A stretch of DNA of 64,000 bases from Melanocharis versteri (lineage: Eukaryota; Chordata; Aves; Passeriformes; Melanocharitidae): NCBI GenBank assembly GCA_013397845.1, contig VZTG01005248.1, positions 2,381,376-2,445,375 of the forward strand, read 5' to 3'. The notes below the pieces were generated by a model, which was not told the origin of the DNA, made no database searches, and saw nothing but the letters and a program-made list of their open reading frames with translations. Both the position numbers and the translations under genes were made by a program. Of the stretch, positions 50,980-64,000 are shown piece by piece. Each line of letters opens with the position of its first letter. Position 1 is the stretch's first letter.

Positions 50980-53900
50980 TTTAACTCATTTATTCAGAAG
51001 ACTTTCTCTGATTGATAGAAACCTCTCCAACTCTGTGTTTTCTTCTCTAATGCCATGTGACTGCAGTTCCTGATTGTCAGGTGGCGAGTAATGGACTGTT
51101 TTATTCTTAAAGTAAATGTGCATAATCACCGTGTTCTTGTTTCTGATGGCAAAATCAGTAGGAAATGGAGGGCCAGTGTAGTAGCAAATGTAGTATCTAC
51201 AAATTTTGTTAGCTGGAAGCTGTAACAAATAGAAATACAAAACTCAACTAGCCTTTGAAATTAACCATAACTCGTCCTTTTAAGACAATCTTAGGCATTG
51301 ACTGCTGACCACTGCAGAAGAAAATTAAGCACCAGATTTTTGAAAGAATCAGAAAAACGAGGAGAGAGGAAAGAGGAGCAGTAATGATGACATGGAAGAT
51401 TTTTTAAGCAGCATTTAGTCAATCATATCCTTCATCCTTCTAATTTTGTTGCACTTTTCAGATTTCTGTTTAAAAGACAATTTTCCCTTAACTGCTTCAA
51501 GCTAATTTTTGTGTTGTACCTTTTATTGGTCATGTGTCTTACATACTGCAGTTCTCATTTTTTTCATTATCTTCTTGTCCATTGAGCTATTCTCCTTATT
51601 AATTTAATTATCTGCTTTTGCTTTCCTTTCATTCAGTTTTAACTTCACTTGTCTTTATAGTCTTCTGTCATGTCAGTTCCCTTCTGTTTAACTCTTACTC
51701 CTTTCCAGCACAGGCAAAGGAAGCAATTGCCTTGAATTCAGTGAGCTTTGGAAGGACTTTTAGCTATCATTAAGATTTTCTATGATAGGTGAAAGAGTAG
51801 CTTCCCCTTGCACTATGCCATGAGTGACTGGTGCTGACCCCCAAAAAAATTCTACCTTCATCTTTGGTATATAGAAAATTTACTGTATCATTGACTCCAT
51901 AAGACTTTGGTGGGTTTGGTGTGTTCCCCCCTACATTTTTTTTTTTTAATTTATTTTGTGGGGTGTGAAACAGTAATAAGAAGAGTCCCAGCAATCCAAG
52001 GTTAAAAATAGAATCTGGAACCTATAGTGTAATACCTCTCACTAACTGCTTACTCCAATATCTCTCACTACCTTGCTTACCTGTCATCCCAAAGACTTCT
52101 ATTTGTCAAAGCTAATCATCATTTTACTACTTCAACATTCTCTTCAAAGCAGCACCAAAAGTGGACCAAGGATGATTAGAATTTACATTTTGATTTAGTA
52201 ATAATGTATCTATATTCACAGAGACCTTTCCCCGGCAGATAAAAATATGTTAAATTACTATTTAATTTCAGGTTTTGTGTATTCTCTACTAATTTGACCT
52301 TATTGCTGAAAATGCTTCTGCATATTCCTAAATGTAAAACATGCCTGCAGGCCCACTAAGTTAATGGGATAATCCATACACTTTTGGTTAAACAATACTG
52401 TTTGCATAAGAACTAGAAGTCTGAATTTGTATTAAATTGTCTCTTGGACTGCCAGACATATGCGTAGGTTACTCATTTGACAATAGTGATTTATAGAATT
52501 CATCTAAATTCCTTTGAGCTTTGCTTTCATAATTTGTTTCATCAGACAAAAGAAATAAATGGGCAAGTAGAAAATATTTTTCCTTTTTTTCCCCCCCATA
52601 CTTAAGTCAACCTCCTGATTTATGAAACTTTATCTCTAGACTTTTCAGTCAAATATCTGGAATAAGTGAAAAATCTTTTTCAGTGTTACCTCTCTCCTGA
52701 TTTCCTTCACTGCTTCACTCTCCATGGAAAACTACAGAAACTTGTGCTCTGAAATGCAGCTGGGAACAGGGCAGCCTAAGTAAGATGGTCTCTGTATTTT
52801 CCTCTGGATAGTATAGCAGAGAAGGAAAGTGAATTGCAGTTAATAATGTGCCTTGTGTGAGTACTTGCTCCATTCTTACTGTGGTACCCTTTACCTTACA
52901 TCCTTTTAGTGCTGATAGAGCTTATTTGTGAGTTAAAATCATATCCAGAACAGAGTCATGTCTGTGTTCAGTAGTAAAAGATATAAAATCCCAAATTTCT
53001 TCTAAGTCAGATTTATATTTGCAGATACATAAGAAGCTAAAACACTGATGGGGCAGTAAATTGCAGAGATAAACTGCATCAGCTGATACATGCAATGTGC
53101 AGGATTTTAAGAGATGTAACTATAGACCAATGTTTGAAAATCTGATGTTATTGTAGGCCCCATAGAATGTCAATTTATGCACTTCTTTCAATAATAGATT
53201 TACTTCATGTTAAAATCACATCATTGTCATTGACCTCCCTAGGGTATTTTAGAGTTTTATCCAATAATGAGAGTCATACCTTACACTTAAATTTACTTAT
53301 TGTCCCAACCCCTCTCCCAGATCTGCCTTGTTTCCCTGAGCTGACACTCTCCTCAGAGCATCAGCATCATTAGTAAGTTTTTCTGTGCCAAAAAACTGGC
53401 ACAGTGGTCTGAACACCTACAAATTCAATTATTCACTGAAACAGCCTGCAGACAAAGAAGTGTTTATATCATAGTTTTACAAAAAACGAAATTGATGAAG
53501 AAACATGAAGTGTCTTGTCCAGTACCATGGAGCTGTCAAAGTTAGTGCCAAGGTCAGATTCTCTCATGATTCATATCCCTGTTCTCGAAACACAAGAAGG
53601 TATCACTCAAGGTCCATTAAAGCCCCTGACTGCAAAAAAAGGAAACCAGCATGTTCCTGCAATGTCTCATAATATTCTAAAACCTTAGGATACAAAGAAA
53701 CACAGGTGAGCATCGACCAGAACGTAGGTTTGAAAGCCATGGTTAAGTCATAAAAAGGAACAGCTGCTTGGGTCAAAATCTTGCATTTGAAAATGCAGGA
53801 GCACAAGGCAGAAGCATATAAGGCTCCACAGGAAACTTCAAGTTAAAAAAAAAATTCAACCCAAAAGATAAGGAAATCCAAGAAAATTCTCATAAAAGCA

Positions 53901-54029
53901 TTTAGCATTTATATTTGGAAGCTGGCATGGGTTTAAAGTAGAATTTATCCTGGACTTCAACAAGGACATAACATGTGATCTAATACTGTGTCTTCCTTGA
54001 AATTTATCAGTCCTAATTCAGGTGACTAT

Positions 54030-54370
54030 TTCTATTGCTCGCTTCTACCTAAATCAGTTTTTTGGTCAATTCTACTTCAGGTCCTCTCTTCCAGTCTTCT
54101 CTTTAAATCACATAGGTTTTTCAGATGTGCCTAGCTGCTTCACTTTTTAAATCTCTTCAAGTTTTAAGTCTCTTCAAGTTTAATTAAGCTCACCATTTCC
54201 ATTGTTCACTTAGAGCTGCTTCAGTTTTTTAAATTGCTTTATTTTTGCTGTCTGCTTCAATTTCTGGACTTAAATCATATCAGTTTTATATCAACTTTTC
54301 AATCACTCATCTCAGACATCTATTTTTACATCTTGCTTTAAATCACATCAACTTTCATACTGATGTAAAT
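54030..54370. repeat. Pyrimidine-rich stretch with decayed short-period repeats
   Basis: The word CTGCTTCA recurs at 54135, 54216 and 54252, and AAATCACAT-like words at about 54107, 54274 and 54343. TCTCTTCAAGTTT occurs twice in tandem near 54150-54180. Spacings near 36 and 81 bases suggest an old tandem repeat, but the units are too diverged for certainty. Confidence 0.35.
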
Positions 54371-57300
54371 TGTATATCCTATTACTTGTTCTTGGTATAT
54401 TGACTTAAAAAGAATTCCCAGTTTGTATAAATCTCTGTATATTTGTTATGTTTGCAGTACTCTTGTGAGTCATGCTGACTTAAAAATTAAATTGAAAATT
54501 ATTTTCCATACGGAACTATTGTAACTGGCAACATAGAATTCTTAAAATAGAATGTTTTTCCTTAACAAAGAGCTAAAACAAATCTTCTGAAACAAATGGG
54601 AATCTTTCCAAGTAGCATTTAGGAAAAATGCAAGGACAGCATTTTAAAAGATATATACTCTCACATTATTAAACTCAGATCCATTTTCACAGGAAAGATC
54701 AAATGTGAGATAAATTTAGGATAAAAGTTAAATTTTAAAACAGACATAAATTATAAACTTGTGCTATTTTAGTAATACCTGTTTCTAAATGACAAGATAA
54801 GTAATGTAAGCAAATATAGCTTACCTAGCTGATCTGAAAGAAGGAAGACAAGAGTACGTTTGGCTTTGACTTAATCAGAAAGGCAGAAAAGAGTGGACTA
54901 ACTCTACAACAGTTACTTCTGCAGAAAAGAAATATATCCGCCTTTCTTTCTGACCCTGAAGACAAAGAATGTAGGGTCAATGTTCTACCAATCTTAATTG
55001 GTCTGGATTTTCAGCCATGCTATGTAGTTACATTTTTCAAGTTAAACATGAAGATGTTAGAATCTTATTACTCAGCTACACAGAAAAATAGATTGACATG
55101 CACACCACACTCTTTCAGCTTGGGGGACTTTCTTCTATTATCCTGAATTAGGCTTCAAGTTGGGTGTCCTGCTAAATACAGATACCTTCAGAGCCAATAG
55201 AAGGAAAACAGCATGTCATGATACGCCTCATCTCTTCAGCTGAATGACACCCTAAAAGAGTCTATTCCTTTGTGAAAAGTACTGACTAAATAAATCCTAA
55301 GGCAGTTAGCTCAGGCATAGAATTCTGTGCTAAAAGTATCTTCAGCTAAGCAAAATGCAGCCCAGCCATTGTGCATAGAACGGAGTGCACAGGACCTCCC
55401 ACAGGATGTGTACTTCTGTTGTGGTCTGGCGGAGAATGATGTGGCAACATGGCTGATGTTTTGTGCTGATCACAGATCTTAAGATACATCAGTTTGATAC
55501 ATTAATATGTGAGAATGAGCAGCATTGCTACACAAAAAGATTCAGATAAATCCTAATCTGTATTAAATGGAAAATGACTAAATAGCAACATCAAATAAAT
55601 AAACAAACAAAAACAATGGTTTTCAAATTTATCTGTTGATCATAAGTAAGAACAACTCAGACTTCCAAGGATGGGATTGCTCAAAATTTGCATAGTAATA
55701 ATGTGACCAACAGGAGCATATAGGTACTTTGTCGTACTGTGATGACATAGCCAAATAAAATGTATAGATATTTTGCACAAATACATATTCAATGTGTCAG
55801 CCTGGAGGGACAAATGAATATTTGTGTGGTTGATCCTAGGAGGCATCCATATCATGGTTCTTTCAAGTTAGAGAACAACGAAGAATGTAAGCACAAGGGA
55901 CTGTGAATAAGTAGCATTTATTGCCAAGTCTGTGAGGATGACTGGGAAAAGAAAAACAAACAAACAAAGAAAATAAGCAGCATCAGGAGCAAATAAAAAC
56001 TCTTTTTGGGGTGGAGGATTGAGTAGTATGAGTGCCTCTGGAATAAGTGAGGAAAATGGAGAAAGATGACAACTCTACTTCATTGTCTGACTTCTTGGGT
56101 CAAAGACCTATCAAGCCTGCTCACCTTGGTTACAGGAACTTAGCACCTCCGAAGGCCGTAGCTATTGTTGCTAACAATACACAATTAACTCCATGGACCT
56201 GATTTTTTGGTCCTATCATCACTCCCAACACAATTTCTAATTCCCTAAATGATAAAAATCTTAATCTCTAGACAAAAATGTTCAGTTGCAATACTTAAAA
56301 ATGTAGCATATAAATTATTATTACTTTGAAATAAATACGTCCAGAGATTTATTCAAAATAACAAAAACAAAACCCAAAGCTAAAATATGTGAATTACAAC
56401 TGCTGCAGTTATCTGTGTATCAGAAATTCCTCAGTGTCTTGAAAGGAAACATGGTATGTTTTAAAATTATCTGGTTAAAATTGGAGGCTTAAAATTATTA
56501 TAACAAGAACCATTGAATGACAAATTGCTGTTGCCTAGTGCATAAAATTAAATGAGTAAGAAATCTACTTATAATATAATATATGCCTAACCATGACAAT
56601 GTTTCCAATTAACAGTATAAAAATTTTAATAATATTTTTTCAGGGACTACTAAGAATTTTTCAGTGACATAAGAAGTTTGCCTAATCAGTAAGTTTTCTT
56701 AATTTTAACAGGCCTATCTCCTTGGGGTATAAACAATGAAGTTTTTGTTACCCAAAATAAATGAGAAGGCAGATACAGAAAGAACAAGATTGTCAGGACC
56801 GATTCTTTGTCCTTTTAGTACAAAGATATTTCCTTTTTCTCTTTGTTCCTTCTCCATCCTCGCAGCTCTTCCTTAGCAAGAGGAAAAGGTGATCAAAAGG
56901 CTTTGAAACTTCTTCCTTCTCCTTCAGTCTTGGATCAGAGCTGAAAGTCCTGCTGTAAACAATTCCTTCTGCCCCTGGCTCTAGGAGATAAGATGGAAAA
57001 CTTGGTGGGGAAGAGAAGTGAATCCGCCACTAACCAGCTGATTAAAAAGTGATTGATGTTGGACTTACATATAAAAGTGGAATCTGTGTAGTAGGTTAAA
57101 TAGCTGAGAAAATGTGAGAACTGGACAGCTTAATTGATGGAATTAAAAGGAATTATGGTCTGAAGGGACAGAATTCTTTTGAGGAACAGGTCTAATTCCA
57201 GAGGATCAGCATGAACAAATCCTTCAAGGCTGTCAGGGTGCTAAGCAAGTACCAAAGTCATCTTTCTGACACATACAAGGCAAATTGTATTGTTACATAA

Positions 57301-58050
57301 ATCACTTCAGGAATAACCAGGAATTCCAGAAGCAAAAGGCAGAAAAAAAGAAATCCCCACAAAACTCCTCAGCCATATGTTCATCTCCTTTCGGTAACCC
57401 AATATTAAAAACTGAGTAAATGGCAACATCTCTTAGAGCTGATTCTGACCTAGGTGTGTGATTGACCAGACTGTGACAAACAGGTTCAATCTGGACAGAT
57501 AAGCATTGAGTCTCATAGCTTTTTGCCAACTGGGGAATTACTGTATTTTTATTTTCTGTTTCATAAGATTACAGATTTTCACAAAAGTTGTAGAAACTTT
57601 AGAAAAGATTCAGTTGCCTCAACTTAAATCTGCAGTTCCATTTTAGACACTCTGTCTGGCAGACATGACAAAAGTAGTAAATCAGTGCGTACCCTTCTGC
57701 AGAGGCTGCTGGAGACCTGGTGATGTGATACCTCTATTTAAGTACCTTGAAAATACAGGCACAGGACAATATGGGAGGCCCCAGAAATGCAAACCACCTA
57801 CCTGTGATCAACCACCTCTTATCATTGGAATACTGTGGTAACACAACAAAGAACATGTATCCAACATAAAAGAAACACATCATAGACAACAGATTCACGT
57901 CTATGCAGATGTGCAGACCAATGAAGTATGAGCAAGGTGTAAAGTGTATTAGCAAATATAAAAATGTTCTTAAGCAACTCCTAGAGGGAAGAATGAAATC
58001 ACCAAAATCACCATCATAGTCTCAAAAAAACATGAGGATTCCCCATATAA

Positions 58051-58074
58051 ATTATATTATATTATATTATATTA
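58051..58074. repeat. (TATAT)n microsatellite
   Basis: Five units of ATATT/TATAT followed by TATATATA. Confidence 0.85.
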
Positions 58075-59231
58075 GTGTATATATATTCCCCCTTCTGCCT
58101 TGTGCATTGAAATGGAATGGTACAGAGGGGCATAGAATAGATGAGCAATACACCAGGGAAAGTTAGTTTGTGTATTTATCCTTTTAAAGGCACATATTTT
58201 GAACTATAATTGTTAGTATCATAGTAATTGAAGTAGAAATAATTATTTGGTTAGTTTGTTAGACCTAACACTACTGATATGTTCTTGATTTTGAGTTTAA
58301 AGTGTGTTCAATTTATTCCTAACATGCTCTTCAATGGGAAAGGCTTGTAGGGATTGGATAAAGGGAAGTTATTACACTCTACAAGTGACAAAAAAATAAA
58401 TGGAAAGAAAGACTCACTTTGGTTGAATGAGGACCGTCTGGAAGGACATCTCAATCTTAGCTAATCAAATGATCTTGGAGGTGGAATTGGGATAGAACAC
58501 CATTTTGTGAGTTGGTGAGTCAAGGCCTTTGGACCCAAAAAAAGCAAGGACGCTTCATGTCTAATCCTGGGTGCAAGGCCTGCTGAAGAGGTTTAAAGTT
58601 TTCATGTGCAAAGACAGGAAATAGAGAGCTCTGAATAAAATGCAAACAGGTTTTGTTTTATATTCACTGTAAGGCTCCTCATTTTTTAACACCTGACAGC
58701 TATTTTGTCTGGAATAAGAAACTTTATTATAAATTTCAATGTACCATGTTCTTCTACCACACTTACTCTGAAGATGTGTGGCAGAATTGACAGCATATAT
58801 ACCATTACTCAGATGGATTTGGGTCTTTGTGCTGAATCGATTTTTATTTTGTAACTATAAATATTCCTTTACACTGAATTAATTCCTAATTCCACAAATG
58901 CTTCCATATTAGCTGAAATTATTCACTACTTCACATGATTTTAATTCCATAACCTGTCTAAAAGCAGCTTTTATAGAAGCAGCTACCTACAGAAGCAGTG
59001 GCTATTTTTATTGTTGTGATTATTTGATACGACCCTCTGACCGCCCAGGAGGCTAGCCCGCTGGCCAGAGGTCAATGCCCTTCCCCGGCTGTGGTTGCGG
59101 GCAGCCTGTTGCTGCTTCTATGGCGGGAGGGTGTGCGGGGTCTCACGAAGGGCTCACGTCACCCACCGATGTTAAGGGCACAGGAGGAAGGCAAAAGAGG
59201 CAGGAGGGGCTCTTTGGGGGAGAAGAGAAGG

Positions 59232-59237
59232 TTTATT
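59232..59237 (-). terminator. LTR polyadenylation signal
   Basis: AATAAA on the minus strand, about 70 bases past the TATA box, as expected for a short R region. Confidence 0.6.
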
Positions 59238-59303
59238 CAGGGGACCGGAGGCTCAGGAGCACAGGGAAACCAGGAGCGAAGAGCCCAGAGCTGGGCATTA
59301 CAA

Positions 59304-59317
59304 CATAATATATACCA
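59304..59317 (-). promoter_or_regulatory. LTR TATA box
   Basis: GGTATATATTATG on the minus strand, about 35 bases downstream of the nearest ATTGG box in that orientation. Confidence 0.6.
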
Positions 59318-59677
59318 GGGAGCAGGGGAGGGGATACATTCAAAGTAACCAATCCACGTAACTCAAGGGGGTGGTACAGGGGTGGAATGGCACATAACAA
59401 ACCAATGGTAACAGTAAGGGGCGGGGAGGTATGATGGAGAGCCGGTCTGTAACAAAGTAACAGAGAATTTACTGGAACATTACCATATAGGGGAGAACTG
59501 GGGAGGAGAATACAAGGACCAATTGGGAAGTGGGGATTAACATAATTCAAATAGGTGGGGAAAAGGATCATGGGAGGAACACAATTTCTCACCCTAACTA
59601 AAGAACAGGGAGATGCCTTGGGAACACCATTATGCAGTGCAACAGTTATACACTCTTCTTTAGGAATGAGAAAATTA

Positions 59678-60040
59678 TTGAATCATTGAGGTTGGAAGAG
59701 ACTTTCAAGATTATCTAGTCCAAAGGTCAATGCAGCAGCACCACAATCACCAGTAAACCATATCCCCAAATACCACATCCAGACGCCTCTTGAACACTAC
59801 GAGCTCCATGGAAAACTTATTCTTATGCCTAACCACTCTTTCAGTGGGGGGGAAAAAAAACAAACAAACTAGTATCTAATCTAAACCTCTCCTGGCACAA
59901 GCTAAGGCCATTTCGTTTTGTCTTTTTACTCGAGACTAGGCAGGAGTTTTTTAGATAGTTGAGAAAGATCAATGAGGTTTCTCCTGAGCCTTCTTTTCGC
60001 CAGACTAAACAATCATCAAGCTTTCTTCAGAATTTAAGAA
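59678..60040 (-). mobile_element. CR1 LINE 3' fragment
   Basis: It opens with TTGAATCATTGAGGTTGGAAG then ACTTTCAAGATTATCTAGTC, the reverse-complemented CR1 tail. It continues through CTCTTGAACACTACGAGC, TAATCTAAACCTCTCCTGGC and a diverged CTGAGCC..TCTTTTCGCCAGACTAAAC block. An A-rich insertion lies at 59845-59870. It is 5'-truncated and non-coding. It sits only about 35 bases from the solo LTR. Confidence 0.88.
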
Positions 60041-63000
60041 ATGAAAATCTTTAAGGACCAAGAGAGCCATAGACATTTGACATCAGCACCTTATATACAG
60101 CAAGGGCAATTTCAAATCACCTGAATCCTGACAGCAAAAAATAACAGCAAAATGTAATGTAAAGTTTCACTCCTTTGTTAAGAACATGGCTCAAATGGCC
60201 TATAGATTGATTCTGGTTTTAATTTTTGTGAATAACTTAGAAATTTTTCAGTCATCAGTTATAATATTGAGGAAAGCTAAATTTGTACATTTCCCTTTAC
60301 CATTTAGAGAGAGACTTTACCTCTTGTTATTTTTAATCACACCTCTATTTCGGTTACAGTTTAAAATCTGTCATCCAGAAATCCCTGAAGCTTACAGTGT
60401 TTCTTAGTCTGCTGAAAATACTTTTGCCTTTGGCTGCCCTTAGGGTTGGGGCTAGAAGAGCACAGGGAAGTATGCCAAGATCTTGGAAGATGCATAAAGA
60501 GCTCTACTGGGTCTGTGGTACTTTAAAACATTTTCCTTGAAGGAGAGCAAATAATCACCAGAGTGCTTGAATACTGGGGGAAAAAACCCTAACAAATTCA
60601 GTGAGAAAAAATAATAAAATAGAAAGTACTTGTATTGCTTTAAAGCTCTTGTATTCTACATCGGAGCAAAAATGTTCAACTCTTATATTAAATACATAAC
60701 ACCTCTGACAATATAATCTATGAATTAACTGTTAATAATTACTTCGCTCAAAAGAAAAAAATAATCCTCCTTCAGGTTTTACTAGCTTCTAGACATTATA
60801 GTAAATTTGCTTTCATTACTACTATCAATAATTTTTACATATCCTTATGGAGCAATTTTGTTACTTTATTTTCCTCTCCTCACCTTTAATCTTGGTTGCA
60901 AATAAAAAGGTCAGAATCCAAAACATTAATGAAACAACACTATTTTCCTCAGCTCTATGGCATGCAAGCTGTTCTACGTACAGTTGTGCTCTGTCATTTT
61001 TAGTGATCATTATTGTATATATTCAGCAATCTGAAGTGTGTTAAAGCAGCAGCTGAGATAGTGTTCATTGCGTGGTGCCTAAAATTCTACTTTCTGTCTG
61101 ACACAGTTCAGATGGGGATGTGAAACTCTAATAAAGGATAAATATCAAGGCCAGGATCAAAAGCAGCTCGAAAAAGACTGGTACTAAATTGGTAGCTACT
61201 TACAAAGATCAAAAAAACCAAACCCCAAATCAAATTCTATTAAAGAACTTTCTGAAGCATTTATTTTCAAAAAAAAAAAAAAAAAACAACACCCTACTGA
61301 AGTAAACATTTTTATGGAAATAAATATCGGGAATACTTTTATTATGAAATAAAATTTTATTATTTTAAAGGAAGCCTTAGAGTGCTGACCAAAAAATAAA
61401 CGTACACAGCTTGGCTCTCCTAAAGAGAGTCTGGTTTTCCAGGTACTTTGACCTTCCTTAGGGCACTCTATCACTCTGTAGTCTGAGCACTAAATTAAGC
61501 TTTGATGTTCAGAGTTACCATGGCTCCCTGCATCCCCTTGAGTAAATCTGGTCATTGTTCTTTAAATCAATTAATTAAAAACTATTAGTTGCATCCTTAA
61601 ACTTCAATATTTACTGCACCTCTCAGCAAGACCAAGTGTTCTGATTCCTTGAGATGCTGGATTTTACTGGAATCATCACAATCACTGTAAAGGTGACGGT
61701 CTCCACATGAACAGGAAAAAACTAGGCTTGGCACAAGCACCAGTAAACAAAATACAGCAGCAGGCCAGAGTAGGAGAATAACCAAAATAGACAAAGCAAG
61801 CTGAGAACATAAACATGACCTAGCATGTCATTCTAAAAATGACACTCAGGACTGTTAACTATTTACCAGTCCTGCAATTTGCTAAATTTGATGACTTTGA
61901 AGAGGAGCAGTACAAAGCTCGGGGATTTAGAGCACTGTGAGCAGTGTAGAGGTGCTATGCTACTACTCTGAAGAGAAAATATTTTTTTCTATTCAGGGAA
62001 ACAAGGGATGTGATGAGCATGTTAAACTAACGGGGAATTTCTGCTTTATATTTGTTTCAGATTAAACAGTAATAGATATTTGAGCTTCTGGATATGTATG
62101 CCATACAAGATATGCAGATTTTTCTGTCTTTGTTATGCCTCAGCTGGGTTTGTGGACAAGTAAAAGTGAACACCATAGAGATGAACATTGAAATATACTG
62201 CTGGGACATATAGGCAGTAAGGTAAATTAATGTGTATTTATGATATTGCACAGGAAACTTACTTTGTAAAGTTCAAGAATGGACAGAAAATATATCTTTC
62301 CTTACAGGAAATGCGAATTTTAGAAAAAGAAATTCTGCACTTCGTGTTTATCATATAATGGCAATGTTTATTTTAATGTAGGTAGAGTGTGATGTATATA
62401 TATTTAAATTTCATGGTTTGTTGAGCCACATGTAATAAACTGAGTGAATCACTGTATTTTCAGCCTAGAGAAGAATTAATTATAATCCCATATCCACAAC
62501 AAGCTTTAAAGACTTTGATTTGCACAGAACATGCAAAAGCATTTTCCAGATCTTGACTGTCTCTGAAGTATAAGTAATTGCATTTTCAGTGGGAAGAAGC
62601 TGGTATTTTGTTATCTATCATGTGGTAGAGTAGTGACTTCCTCCATCCCTAGTGATCACACAGGTTAACATTATGATCTTTCTTCTTCAGTCTTTCTTCT
62701 CAGTCTGTCCTCTTAAGGTAACAGAAATACCACCCCTATTAATTACTTGGTAACTTAAAAAATAGTAGAACATACTGCTTAGAGTCACATGAGCCAGCTG
62801 TGATAAGGTAAAAAATGTCAGCAACTTCCATACCCTGTGCCTATGTTTTATAGTTTATTTTCTAGATGAAGATATCCAGAAATAGCTGCATAAACCAAAA
62901 TACCCACAATTCAGTGATATACCAATACTTTTTTTTTACAGTTTAGCAACAGAAGTATTTAAATGGATGTGTGTTTAAAATTTTTCTGGATACAGGTATG

Positions 63001-64000
63001 TTATATTTTCTTCTTGTTTCCCTTGATCAAATTCAGAGAAATAATCAAGACGCAATCTTTTTCTTCATGTTGTTTTTAGCACGTGAAGCCATTGAAGATA
63101 TTTTCAGACAAAATGAATATAAAAATAAGGGTGTAGAGGTGTACAAAGACAGTCATAAATATATCATACCAGAAAGAGCTAGCCATTTTAGGATTTCATA
63201 GATGTTCTTCAATTTAAAAATGCATTACTGCGTCACCACATTTCTTCATATAATGTGTTCATACAATTTTCTCTAATAGTAAATGGACCATGACAAAAGA
63301 TTCCTGATTGGATTTTTCACATATTTCTATGGAGGTCGGCAATAATGATAATTCTATGATGAACAGAAATGTGCGAATTCATTTACTTCTTTATTTACTC
63401 TTCTGATTGTTACCCTTATACAAATATAAAAGAACACTGAGTCAGCAGTAGTTAAATTTTCTTCGGTACATTGGATAGTTAAGCACATTATGCAGTTGGA
63501 CTAGAAATGCTGGTAATTAGAGTTATTGAATCTGGCTGGAAACAATTACATTAATTTCCATTGATTTTATCACAACGCTCAAAAACATTATCAAACATAA
63601 AGATAAATGCATGAAATCCCACTAATATAAGGTTTTATTAAGGCCATAAAACAAAGCTAGTCAAAGAGGGAGAGAATGTAAAATAACCTATATTTTTAAT
63701 GGTGTCTCTTTGTTTTTCTCTATGCTCATGACAAGAGGATGTAGGCCTGGATTCAACCTTGGTGTAACTCCACTGAAGTTAGCTGAGATACACCAAGCAT
63801 GGTTTTGCCCCAGAGGATTTTAGATTCATTTATTTTAAATGAAGTCTATACATATTTTAAAATGAGCATTGCCCTTCAGAATGCCAAAGTAGTGAGTGCA
63901 AAAAGAAAGACATCCTGAAAGATAAAAGAAAACATGTGTGATATGAAGTGTTTTAGAACAGAAAGTCAAACAACTAAACCACATTTCCAGCCTCATTCAT
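60041..64000. other. Unique AT-rich non-coding DNA
   Basis: A poly-A tract lies at 61269-61286. The frames at 60186-60407, 61196-61474 (-) and 62971-63201 have no recognisable domain or splice context. No RNA gene or transposon was recognised. Confidence 0.55.

Larger units (their letters stand above)
50980..59024. other. Long unique AT-rich non-coding DNA
   Basis: Eight kilobases without a recognisable exon or transposon. T/C-rich stretches lie at 51420-51720 and 54030-54370; the latter has a faint internal periodicity. A (TATAT)n-type array lies at 58051-58074. All open frames are short and unremarkable. Confidence 0.55.
59025..59644 (-). mobile_element. Solo LTR of an endogenous retrovirus
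   Basis: This is a block of about 620 bases, GC-rich on its left side and unlike its AT-rich flanks. On the minus strand it has the LTR order. Three CCAAT/ATTGG boxes (59519-59526, 59402-59406, 59349-59353) are followed by a TATA box (GGTATATATTATG, 59304-59317). An AATAAA polyadenylation signal (59232-59237) lies about 70 bases further on, and then a GC-rich U5-like segment. In + coordinates the likely ends are TGATACGACC (59025) and AGTGCAACA (59644), fitting TG...CA, but I see no clear target-site duplication, so the ends are approximate. No gag, pol or env is present. The frames at 59075-59348 and 59233-59592 (-) are shadows. Regulatory capacity is possible but untested. Confidence 0.75.

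Noticed and set aside
62971..63201. Plus-strand frame with a charged C-terminal half
   Set aside because: No family resemblance. The start lies in AT-rich DNA with no promoter or splice context.
1..64000. CRISPR arrays, operons, prophages, tRNA or rRNA genes
   Set aside because: The window is vertebrate nuclear DNA. I saw no regularly spaced repeats, ribosome-binding sites or cloverleaf-like sequences.

Overview
The window is AT-rich, CpG-poor vertebrate DNA, almost certainly from a bird. The main clue is repeated CR1 LINE copies whose 3' ends carry the avian tail word ATTCTATGAT (complement ATCATAGAAT). There are also short solo-LTR-like elements and no obvious SINEs. A passerine or other neoavian bird is my inference from the look of the LTRs, not something the sequence proves.

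I find no convincing protein-coding exon, tRNA, rRNA or known microRNA on either strand. All open frames are short. The longer ones either lie in transposon relics or match what chance gives in AT-rich DNA. The window is best read as a gene desert or the inside of a very large intron.

Layout: 1-2269 is unique AT-rich DNA. A long but dead CR1 lies at 2270-3625 (+), followed by a pyrimidine-rich stretch. From 3.6 to 15.1 kb there is mostly unique sequence with microsatellites. At 15103-16410 an older LTR-like element is split by a younger solo LTR (15577-16058) with matching flanking target-site copies. An old CR1 tail lies at 17658-17940 (-). From 18 to 25.7 kb the sequence is unique. Around 25.7-28.5 kb there is an assembly gap, and a 1,073-base block lying exactly between two single Ns is repeated 1,323 bases downstream, which is probably a redundant contig. 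A second copy of the older LTR family lies at 29206-29577. The 30-32.2 kb stretch contains complex unique sequence that looks like conserved non-coding DNA. Low-complexity tracts lie at 33.5 and 35.6 kb, two CR1 copies (-) at 36.5-38.1 kb, and a CR1 reverse-transcriptase fragment (+) at 42.0-42.6 kb. A very old LINE relic (-) lies at 45.0-45.7 kb, next to a GC-rich promoter-like block at 46.06-46.46 kb. A short CR1 tail (+) is at 50.8-51.0 kb, a solo LTR (-) with recognisable promoter and polyadenylation signals at 59.0-59.6 kb, and a CR1 tail (-) at 59.7-60.0 kb.

No genes act together here. The content is decayed retroelements, simple repeats, assembly scars and a few candidate regulatory stretches. 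I did not find a new biological system.
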